Part shown: positions 35,617-42,599 of the stretch, one piece after another
Layout of the letters: every line of letters begins with the position of its first letter
Numbering within the stretch: the stretch's first letter is position 1
Assembly: GCF_041361345.1 (NCBI RefSeq)
Contig: NZ_JBGKAD010000005.1
Span: 124,001 to 188,000, forward strand
Reading direction: 5' to 3'
From: Halobaculum sp. MBLA0147
GTDB taxonomy: Archaea > Halobacteriota > Halobacteria > Halobacteriales > Haloferacaceae
Length of the DNA: 64,000 bases
Notes under the pieces: generated by a model
What the model was told of the DNA's origin: nothing
Seen by the model: only the letters and a program-made list of their open reading frames with translations
Databases searched by the model: none
Program-made: the position numbers and the translations under genes

Positions 35617-35934
35617 CTACCCGTCGTCCTCGTCCAGACGACGAGAGAGTCGGTCGAACCGGTCCTGCATTGCCTCGGTGCGCTCCGTGGTCGTCGTCTC
35701 GTCGTACGCGATCTCTACCTGTCCAGTCCCGTCGACGGCTAGTGTCACGACCGCGTCCTGGTGGCGCGCCGCCGTCGGGAGCGTCTCGCGGGCGACGGTC
35801 CACTGGCGGAGGTCGTCGCCGCCAGTCGACTGTCGTCGCTCCTCGCCGACGGTCACCTCGAGGACTGCCGTGTCGCCCTCGAAACGGTCGACGACCGCCG
35901 AGTGTGTCCCCTCTGGGAGCGTATCGTCACCCAT
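35617..35934 (-). CDS. DUF3006-family protein, 105 aa
   Basis: DUF3006 proteins begin with a short beta-strand unit of the form 'xxAVVDRFEGDTAVLEV', which is seen here at residues 13-28, and are often next to ComEC-like metallo-beta-lactamases. This gene overlaps the upstream MBL lipoprotein by 8 bases, the same arrangement. The C-terminal part is a charged helix (MQDRFDRLSRRLDEDDG). Function unknown; probably an accessory of the MBL protein. Confidence 0.75.
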   Translation of the reverse strand: MGDDTLPEGTHSAVVDRFEGDTAVLEVTVGEERRQSTGGDDLRQWTVARETLPTAARHQDAVVTLAVDGTGQVEIAYDETTTTERTEAMQDRFDRLSRRLDEDDG

Positions 35935-37396
35935 CGTACGCCTCCTCGATCACGACCTCGCCATCTGGCGTGCGGACGATCACGGTGTCGCCGGCGTTGT
36001 TCCAGATCGGCGAATCGGCACCCCAGTAGAGGTCACTCGCCGTGTCTGTGCCGGACCCCGTGTGGAGCGTGAGTTCTTCGCCGGGGGCGAGTGTCGTCCC
36101 GTCGGGGACCGTGTACACGTGGTCGGCGGCGTCCGCCACTGTCCACCCGGAGAGGTCCAGCTCCGCGTCACCCGTATTCTCGAAGACGACGTACTCGTCG
36201 TTCAGATTCTCGCCGTCCGAGCCCGCCGCGTCCGCGTTGACATCGACGAGTGCGAGCGCGTCCCGGTCGGCTCCCCCGTCGGTCACGGCCTCGTTCTGAC
36301 TGGCTGTGGCCGTCTGTGCGGGCGTGCTGGTCTGCCCGCGAGTAGCCGTCTGCGCTGGCACGCCGGCACTGCCAGCGACGGTAGCGCGGGGTTCGACGGC
36401 ACCGGACGTTCCCGGTTTAACCTCGTCCGCGTCGCGGAGCGAGAGGGGGTCCGACGGCGCGGCGGCCTGGGTCTGCACCGTCACCGTCGACCCGTCGCTC
36501 TCGAGGACGATCGTGCCGTGGGTGGCGGTCCAGTACGTGGGGATCGAGCGGTCGGCGAGCCGCCGCAACACCGCCTCGTGCGGGTGGCCGTACTGTGAGT
36601 CGTAGGCGCTGGAGACGATCGCGACGGCTGGGTCGACTGCGTCGAGCAGTTCCGGACGGGAACTGCTGTCGCTCCCGTGGTGCCCGGTCTTGAACACGGT
36701 GGCCGCCAGCGAGTCACCGTAGGTGTCGACGAGGTACGACTCCTGCTTCTCCTCGGCGTCGCCGGTGTGGAGGAGACTCGTCCGTCCGAAGCCGAGGTGG
36801 AGGACGATCCCGTTCTCGTTGCGCGTGTCGGCGTCGAGGTACGGCTCTGGCGGGCCGAGGACGCGCGTGTCGACGCCCTCGAACGGGAGCTGGTCACCCT
36901 CGCGGAGTTCGTACAGCGGCACGTCGTGTTCCTCGACGGCGTCGAGGTACCGCTCGTACGTCTGCGTGTTGGCGGCGATGCCGGGGTCGTAGATCGCCCC
37001 GATCCCGTCGGCCTCCGTCTCCATGTACTCGATTAGGGGTGCGTTCCCGCCGATGTGGTCGGCGTCGTTGTGCGTGACGACCAGGTGGTCGATCCGGTCG
37101 ACGTCGTGTGCTCTGAGGTACTGGAGGACGTACTTCCCGTCGGTGCGGAAGTCGCCCGTGTCGATCAGCATCGTCTCGCCCGTCGGCCCGACGATCAGGG
37201 TACTCGCCGACTGGCCGACGTTGATGAAGTGCATCTCAACCGAGCCGTCGGGGGCGGCGGCAGTCGTCGTCGACGGCGGGGTCGTCTGCTCGGGCGTCGG
37301 GGTCCCTGCGACTCCGCCGTCGGTCACGCCCCCCGAACACCCCGCGAGGATCACGATCGCCACGAGTGGGAGGACGGACTGCCAACTGTCGCGCAT
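35927..37396 (-). CDS. Secreted ComEC-like metallo-beta-lactamase lipoprotein with lamin-tail domain, 489 aa
   Basis: A signal peptide with lipobox LAGC (lipidated C20) is followed by a Thr/Pro linker. A metallo-beta-lactamase domain of the ComEC C-terminal type follows (MHFINVGQSASTLIV, DTGDFRTDG, THNDADHIGG, and HHGSDSS). A linker with TATRGQTSTPAQ repeats leads to a lamin-tail (LTD) domain at about 375-489 (DEYVVFENTGDAELDLSGW). MBL-LTD proteins are thought to be extracellular nucleases or DNA-binding enzymes. Here it would be membrane-anchored and face outward. Cotranscribed with the DUF3006 gene. Confidence 0.87.
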   Translation of the reverse strand: MRDSWQSVLPLVAIVILAGCSGGVTDGGVAGTPTPEQTTPPSTTTAAAPDGSVEMHFINVGQSASTLIVGPTGETMLIDTGDFRTDGKYVLQYLRAHDVDRIDHLVVTHNDADHIGGNAPLIEYMETEADGIGAIYDPGIAANTQTYERYLDAVEEHDVPLYELREGDQLPFEGVDTRVLGPPEPYLDADTRNENGIVLHLGFGRTSLLHTGDAEEKQESYLVDTYGDSLAATVFKTGHHGSDSSSRPELLDAVDPAVAIVSSAYDSQYGHPHEAVLRRLADRSIPTYWTATHGTIVLESDGSTVTVQTQAAAPSDPLSLRDADEVKPGTSGAVEPRATVAGSAGVPAQTATRGQTSTPAQTATASQNEAVTDGGADRDALALVDVNADAAGSDGENLNDEYVVFENTGDAELDLSGWTVADAADHVYTVPDGTTLAPGEELTLHTGSGTDTASDLYWGADSPIWNNAGDTVIVRTPDGEVVIEEAYDG

Positions 37397-37512
37397 TCTC
37401 TACGTTCACGGGGGCCGGTGGTAAATACCTACACGGCGGTGTCTAGGAGAGCCGTTCAGGTTCAACGTCGTGGAGCTAGTACGAAGGTGTGGAGAGTCGG
37501 AGAGTGTCGGGA

Positions 37513-37742
37513 ACTCCCACCCCACTGTTTCAAGTGTTCTCGCTGGAGGGGGATGGGTGGGGTTCGTCGCCGGTGGATCAACCGACTGTGATGCTACCTC
37601 AACCGCTAACTGGGACTGCAGTACGGGACACTTCTAGACGCGTCTATTTAGTCTTTTCTTGTCAAATGTGCTTCTCTAGTTGGTGGTTGCCCCCCTCCCT
37701 CCGTCTGTCTGCCCAGAACACATGAAACAGTGGGGTGGGGGT
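37513..37742. other. Candidate replication origin B': inverted ORB-like pair without its own orc1
   Basis: A minus-strand copy (37513-37541, AGAACACTTGAAACAGTGGG when read on that strand) and a plus-strand copy (37713-37742, AGAACACATGAAACAGTGGG) face outward, their first A residues 174 bases apart. The spacer contains a perfect palindrome TAGACGCGTCTA (37635-37646) and an AT-rich stretch (TTTAGTCTTTTCTTGTC). The plan and distance match origins A and B. The nearest orc1 is orc1B, whose stop codon lies about 820 bases away, beyond the tandem arrays. Confidence 0.65.
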
Positions 37743-37915
37743 TCGGATGGACTCGAGAGGTGGAGCACTCCGACACTTCCACCACCGTCGGTGAAGAGTG
37801 TTGCCTCATGCAGCCCCCAAGAATCGCCGTCTCTCGAGGTCTAACAACGTATCTGTCGAAGATTCCGCACTGCAGTCAGGAACCTGAGTTTCTCGGGGAC
37901 TGGGAGTCTCCCTGT

Positions 37916-38076
37916 CAGAACACATGAAACGGTGGGGTGTGGGTCGACACGTGGATTAGACGAGCAGCGAGCTCGTCGGGAAGAACAGATGAAACAGTGG
38001 GATGGGAGTTGTCGAAGTTTGAATCGGGTGAGGGACGACCTCCTCCACCAGAACACATGAAACGGTGGGGTGTGAT
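37916..38076 (+). repeat. Tandem ORB family B' repeats (three copies)
   Basis: Copies of AGAACACATGAAACRGTGGG begin near 37916, 37981 (with CAGATGAAAC) and 38049, all on the plus strand, continuing the orientation of the 37713 copy. The gap 37397-38565 contains these and the family B copies; no gene was found in it. Confidence 0.7.
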
Positions 38077-38137
38077 CACTCGACCGTCCCGAAGAACAGT
38101 CCACGGCTGGCCTACTCCGCAGCGACCCATGCCAGTC

Positions 38138-38459
38138 AAGAACAGCGGACACGGTGGAGTGGGTTCCCGAGAGACCGACCCGCCTGTGGTCGCCGTCGCC
38201 CAGAACAGCGGACACGGTGGGGTGGGTCCGTACGGGGAAGAGCGACCAGTGCTGCGGTTCTCCAGTCGGGAGAAGTCGAATGATCGGTAGAACAGCGGAC
38301 ACCGTGGTGTACCGGAGGCCGTGAGGACTCTGTTCGGTCGAGAACTGCGGACACGGTGGTGTGGGATCTTCGCCGAACGCCTCGTCTCTCGGCCGACGAC
38401 TCGTCCGCTCGATGGACTCCCCAGAGTGGCGAAGAACAGCGGACACGGTGGGGTGGGTT
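38138..38459 (+). repeat. Tandem ORB family B repeats (five copies)
   Basis: Copies of AGAACAGCGGACACGGTGGG, with a G-rich tail, begin near 38138, 38201, 38288, 38341 and 38433, all on the plus strand, ending about 100 bases before the orc1B stop codon. Some carry small changes (AGAACTGCGG, CACCGTGGTG). Spacing is irregular. Confidence 0.78.
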
Positions 38460-38565
38460 CGGAGTCGTCGACTGCTCGTTCCGAGTCTGGTTCGTTCCGA
38501 GTTCGTTCGACTCGGTGGCAACGCTTCACCCACCACCCGACCGTCTCATCCGCTCACTCACCCGA

Positions 38566-39834
38566 TCACTCACTCGTCCCGAAGTCGCTGACGGAGGCGT
38601 CGACCATGTCGGGCTCCGTGTCTTCGATCAGGAGGTCTTGGACGGACGAGTGGACGCCGACATCCTCGACAGTTCCTTCCATGGCCTCGACGACGAGGTT
38701 CTCGTCCATGTCGAGTTCGTACTCGCGGAAGGTCCCACCGCGACGCCCCTCGTTGCGTTCGGTGACGGCGACGATCCCGAGCATCGTGAGTTCGGAGAGG
38801 TGATCGCGCATCCGTCGCGGGACGAGTGGATCGCGTCCGGCCAACTCGGCGAAGCGAGTGTACCGCGGGCGGACATCACGGGACCTGATCGGCGTCTCAC
38901 CCTCAAGTTCGAGCGTCAGGAGTGCGTACAACACGAGGTGACCGTGCTGTGTCAACCCGGTGATCCCCTCCTTGATCCGGCCACGTTCGAGTTCGCGGCG
39001 GCCTCGTTCGACGTGGTCCTCCTGGACGACCTCGGTCGAGGCGTCGCGGGCGAGGTCGCCGGCCTTCATCAGGAGGTCGAGTGACTGCCGAGCGTCACCG
39101 GCGTCTTTCGCTCCGTAGGCAGCACACAGCGGGATCACGCCGTTGTCGAGGACACCTTCGTGGAACGCGACTTCCGCGCGCTGAGAGAGGATCGACTCGA
39201 GATCCGTGGCGTCGTACGCGGGGAAGTGGATCTCCTGTTCGCACAGCGACGAGCGGACCTTCGGGGAGAGGTCCTCGCGGAACGAAAAGTCGTTGGAGAT
39301 CCCGATAATCCCGATTTTCGCTTCCGAGAGGTTGCCGTTCGCCCGCGCTCGTGGGAGCTGGTAGAGGACGGAGTCGTCTTCGACGTGATCGACCTCGTCG
39401 AGAACGACCAGAATGGTCCCGCCGCAGGCGTCGAGTTCCTCCCACAACATCTCGTAGACGGAGCCTCGTGGGTAGCCCGTCGTCGAGATCTGGTTGTTCT
39501 CGTCGCGGAACTCGTTGACGAGTCGAGTGGCGACCTGGTAGGAGGTGGTGAGACCGTCGCAATTGAGGACCGTGAGTGAGAGGTCAAGATCCTCGTACTC
39601 CGCTGCGTCGTCCTCTAGGTGGTCGAGTAAGTACCGCGTGGCCGCGGTCTTCCCAACCCCGGTCTTCCCGTAGAGGAAGATGTTGTTCGGCTGCTCGCCG
39701 TTGATCACGGGTTGGAGGGCGGCACGGTACGTGTCGATCTCCGCCTCGCGGCCGACGAGCGTCTCGGGCTGGTAGTCCTCGCGAAGAGCGTCGCGGTCCC
39801 GGTAGATCTCGGTGTCCCGCTCGAACATCCCCAT
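38566..39834 (-). CDS. orc1: Orc1/Cdc6 replication initiator B, 422 aa
   Basis: AAA+ initiator with FLYGKTGVGKTAATRYLLDH (Walker A), LVVLDEVDHVEDD (Walker B), IGIIGISNDFSFREDL (sensor 1), ALDLLM-like SLDLLMKAGDLARD, and a C-terminal winged helix with RRMRDHLSELTMLGIVAV. Transcribed toward the B and B' arrays and away from origin B. The first residues MGMFERDTEIYRDRDAL contain a second ATG. Its TATA box lies just upstream. Expected to bind the family B ORBs. A recent copy of orc1A is excluded by the level of divergence outside the motifs. Confidence 0.92.
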   Translation of the reverse strand: MGMFERDTEIYRDRDALREDYQPETLVGREAEIDTYRAALQPVINGEQPNNIFLYGKTGVGKTAATRYLLDHLEDDAAEYEDLDLSLTVLNCDGLTTSYQVATRLVNEFRDENNQISTTGYPRGSVYEMLWEELDACGGTILVVLDEVDHVEDDSVLYQLPRARANGNLSEAKIGIIGISNDFSFREDLSPKVRSSLCEQEIHFPAYDATDLESILSQRAEVAFHEGVLDNGVIPLCAAYGAKDAGDARQSLDLLMKAGDLARDASTEVVQEDHVERGRRELERGRIKEGITGLTQHGHLVLYALLTLELEGETPIRSRDVRPRYTRFAELAGRDPLVPRRMRDHLSELTMLGIVAVTERNEGRRGGTFREYELDMDENLVVEAMEGTVEDVGVHSSVQDLLIEDTEPDMVDASVSDFGTSE

Positions 39835-39859
39835 CTCACACCGGGGGTCGGACGGCTAC

Positions 39860-39873
39860 CTGATAAAACCACC
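39860..39873 (-). promoter_or_regulatory. TATA box of orc1B beside a degenerate ORB
   Basis: Read on the minus strand, GGTGGTTTTATCAGG lies about 30 bases before the ATG at 39834. A degenerate family B copy (AGAACAGCGGACACTCCGGA) occupies 39880-39898 immediately upstream, so the initiator probably controls its own promoter. Confidence 0.65.
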
Positions 39874-39920
39874 GCGTCCGGAGTGTCCGCTGTTCTCGTT
39901 CTTTATATGTATTGGTGGGA

Positions 39921-40150
39921 ACACACCCACCCCACTGTGTCCGCTGTTCTCTACAGAACGTACGGGGCGGGGGAGGGACCTGTGAGACGGCTTTGTGAAT
40001 ATAGGTACTTTTATGATGTGTGCGTGAGTATCGTTCACTAAGCACGCAGCGTAGAGGTTTATTCTGGAATAAGATGTGTTTAGAAAAGCGCTGAGGGAGA
40101 CAGAGGCCTACCGGTCCGAAAGAACAGCGGACACAGTGGGGTGGGTGTGT
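39921..40150. other. Candidate replication origin B: inverted perfect ORB pair
   Basis: AGAACAGCGGACACAGTGGG plus GTGGGTGTGT occurs as a minus-strand copy (39921-39950) and an identical plus-strand copy (40121-40150), G-tails outward, with 170 bases between their first A residues. The spacer has the AT-richest run of the region (40000-40090: GAATATAGGTACTTTTATGA, AGAGGTTTATTCTGG). Orc1B starts 87 bases from the left copy, its promoter reading away from the origin. This is the mirror image of origin A. Confidence 0.82.
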
Positions 40151-40240
40151 CGGTGAAGTCGCTCCGTCCGTTGGTTCGTCTAAATCTGCGGTCGAGAGGT
40201 GCTACTCGACGGCTTCGTGGTAGAGCATCGTCCGTTCGAA

Positions 40241-40564
40241 CCATCCGACACCACCGTGTCCGCTGTTCTCGCTCTGACCCGGCCCAGAACAGCGGACACA
40301 GTGGGGTGTGTCGAACTACCTCCGAACTCTCTCGAAGGAGCCAGCGCCGATCCTTCGTGCAACGAGACCGACCGGGCGTGTCCGGATTGACGTGACCCCG
40401 GTGAGTGCCACTTTGGTGATGCCCGTCAACCCCGAACTGTCGACCGTCGCTTCGGTGGACGGGACCGATGACTGTCCAACCGGCGATGCGAGAAGTGCAT
40501 CTCCGATGGGCGGTACTCCAGCGATGCATACCGACCGAGAACAGCGGACACGGTGGGGTGGGTT
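40241..40564. repeat. Scattered ORB family B copies
   Basis: A minus-strand copy at 40241-40270 and plus-strand copies at 40285-40316 and 40538-40564 carry the AGAACAGCGGACACRGTGGG core. The minus/plus pair at 40241 and 40285 is divergent but only about 15 bases apart, unlike the 170-base origin pairs. Confidence 0.72.
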
Positions 40565-40574
40565 CGGGGAACGA

Positions 40575-40844
40575 CTCAAGTCCTTCGACGAACCGATTGA
40601 CCGAGTCACCGTGCTTCCAACCGTCGTGGAGTAACACCGCCACCTGCGCGAAGTCGGCCTCCGACTCTCCAAATCGACCCTGGTCGACGTAGGAGTCCAC
40701 CACGCCTCCGAAGGCTGTCACGGCTACCAAGGTGTGAATCCACAGCTCGTGCTCGCCGCGAGCGAACTTGTTGTGCTCCCCTGACGAAGCAGTCACCACC
40801 GTGCGAGTGTTCCTGCAATCCGTTACCGGCCTCAGACACACCAC
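40575..40844 (-). pseudogene. Gene remnant running into an ORB copy
   Basis: The minus strand encodes a sensible halophile peptide, including NKFARGEHELWIHTLVAVTA, then VVDSYVDQGRFGESEADFAQ and VAVLLHDGWKHGDSVNRFVE. It loses coding character where the ORB at 40538-40564 begins, and has no good start. It is probably the middle of a lost gene interrupted by repeat insertion or deletion. The plus strand at about 40320-40500 has a second coding-like fragment (LVMPVNPELSTVASVDGTDD). Families unknown. Confidence 0.4.
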
Positions 40845-40899
40845 CCTGCAAGTGCTCTCGTGTTCTGAGGAGATAGGGACCTGTCAGAATTGGTTACTC

Positions 40900-40990
40900 A
40901 TGTCTGTGTTAGTAGGATTAGAAAATTTAGCTGAAATAATCAAACATAACTTATGTAAGCAAAATAAAATAATTTCATCCTAATCACCCG
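40900..40990. other. Very AT-rich island before the dockerin gene
   Basis: Roughly 85 bases are about three quarters A+T (TAGAAAATTTAGCTGAAATA, AGCAAAATAAAATAATTTCA), in contrast to the GC-rich surroundings. No gene or clear inverted repeat is visible. It may be an unwinding or promoter element for the exported-protein operon, or a fragment of foreign DNA. Confidence 0.4.
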
Positions 40991-41078
40991 GCAGCTTCCA
41001 TATCCACCGATCAGACAACTCACAGGGCAGTGAGCGACCTCGCTGGATTTAACAGGTTTCCTACAATCGTGTCCCGTT

Positions 41079-42599
41079 GTGACGGATACTGAACAAAACT
41101 GCACCGAGAGTCGACGGCAGTGGCTCCAGACACTCGGTGTCATTGGGGTCACAGGGGTAGCTGGCGTCGGTCTCGGAGCGACTGATGCGTCAGCAGAACA
41201 GCGTGGGTCACCAACAGGGAAGACAACCAACAGAGATGAGCCGAGCGTCGCACCTACTGGTGGCGCTTCGATGCTCAGGTACGACGCGGCGAACACGGGC
41301 CATGTCCCTGGCGGCTCTGTGCCTACTGAGGGTGTCGAAGCACAGTGGACGTTCGACACCGAGAGCAAGGTAACTACACAACCCATCATCGTCGATGGAA
41401 CAGTCTTCGTCGGCACCACCGGTGGGACGCTGTACGCACTGGACGCACAGACGGGTGCCGAGCAGTGGTCTCGAAACCACGATGAGTCACTAGACTCTGG
41501 GCCCGTTGTCTCCGGTGGACTCGTCTACGTCCCGGCCGGCAGTAGACTCCTCGCGTACTCTGCGGCGACGGGTGACGGTCAGTTCGCGGTCGATGTCGGT
41601 GGCCAAGTCGGAACGCCGACAGTGTCCGACGGAACTCTGTACACCCGCAGCGGTGGCAAACTGTACGCGATCGACGCAACGGGTGGTGAGGTACAGTGGA
41701 GCGGCGGTTCGTTTGAAAACAATCTTAGCGCAGCACGAAACGACGAACTCGCCGTGACCGTCTCTGACGGGAGCGTGTACGTGATGTATCCCAATGACGA
41801 CTACGGCGGTGATGTCTACCTGTCGTCGTTCACTGCGGACCCGACAGCTGAGTCACCGGAGCGGGAGTGGCAAACCGAATTAGAATACGCCGATGATGAT
41901 ATAAACTTCGACACGACCGTGACAGCGGTGGATGGGAGCCTCTACGCCGGCTTGTGGGCCGGTGGCGAAACACAGGGTGTCGTCGCACTCAACGCTGCGA
42001 GTGGATCAGTGGAGTGGCGATACACGGACATCAGCAACGTCCGCACGTACCCGACAGCGACAGCTGACACCGTGTACGCGGCTGCGACCGGCGAATTGGT
42101 TGGGATCGATCCAGCACTGGGAACGGCGAAGTGGTCGACCGATCTCTCCGGGAACCCAACCTCACCGATTCTCGTCGGGGACACACTGATCTTCGGATCG
42201 TCTGATAATAATGTGTACGCGTACGACACGGAGGGAGAGCAACGATGGTCGTTCGCGACGGGGAACAACGTCGTCGCACCACCTGTGGCGGTCGACGGCA
42301 CTGTGTACACTGCGAGTACGGACGGACTTGTATACGCACTCCAAGGGGCCGATACGACACCGGACGCGCCAGACGTGACCGGTGACGGGAACGTCGCCAC
42401 AGATCCCGACGGTGACGGTCTCTTTGAGGACGTGAACGGAGACGGTGAGTTCTCCGTGGTCGACGTGCAGGCGTTGTTCGCGAACCTCGACTCGGCGGCC
42501 GTACAGGATAACCCCGAGTTGTTCGACTTCAACGGAGACGGTCAGGTGGACGTGACAGACGTGCAAGCACTGTTCGCGTCACTCCAAGAGGAGGGGTGA
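41079..42599 (+). CDS. Exported PQQ-type beta-propeller with C-terminal dockerin, 506 aa
   Basis: The N terminus has a twin-arginine signal (ESRRQWLQTLGVIGVTGVAG, ending near DASAEQ). Then come about seven PQQ/WD-like blades (repeats of LYALDAQTGAEQW type, e.g. VYAYDTEGEQRWSFATGN), about residues 60-425. A Pro/Asp linker leads to a dockerin (about 440-506): two calcium-loop repeats, DPDGDGLFEDVNGDGEFSVV and DFNGDGQVDVTDVQALF. A GTG start is used. The dockerin should dock to a cohesin, and the next two genes carry cohesin-like domains. A scaffold-bound extracellular sensor or adhesin is likely; enzyme activity is not evident. Confidence 0.85.
   Translation: MTDTEQNCTESRRQWLQTLGVIGVTGVAGVGLGATDASAEQRGSPTGKTTNRDEPSVAPTGGASMLRYDAANTGHVPGGSVPTEGVEAQWTFDTESKVTTQPIIVDGTVFVGTTGGTLYALDAQTGAEQWSRNHDESLDSGPVVSGGLVYVPAGSRLLAYSAATGDGQFAVDVGGQVGTPTVSDGTLYTRSGGKLYAIDATGGEVQWSGGSFENNLSAARNDELAVTVSDGSVYVMYPNDDYGGDVYLSSFTADPTAESPEREWQTELEYADDDINFDTTVTAVDGSLYAGLWAGGETQGVVALNAASGSVEWRYTDISNVRTYPTATADTVYAAATGELVGIDPALGTAKWSTDLSGNPTSPILVGDTLIFGSSDNNVYAYDTEGEQRWSFATGNNVVAPPVAVDGTVYTASTDGLVYALQGADTTPDAPDVTGDGNVATDPDGDGLFEDVNGDGEFSVVDVQALFANLDSAAVQDNPELFDFNGDGQVDVTDVQALFASLQEEG

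Noticed and set aside
33807-38459. ORB arrays as possible CRISPR arrays
   Set aside because: Spacing is irregular, copies vary, orientation switches at the origins, and no cas gene is present.
37841-38536. A 231-residue minus-strand ORF with repeated TPPCPLF-like units
   Set aside because: The repeating peptide is just the B/B' ORBs read in one frame; it is not a protein repeat.
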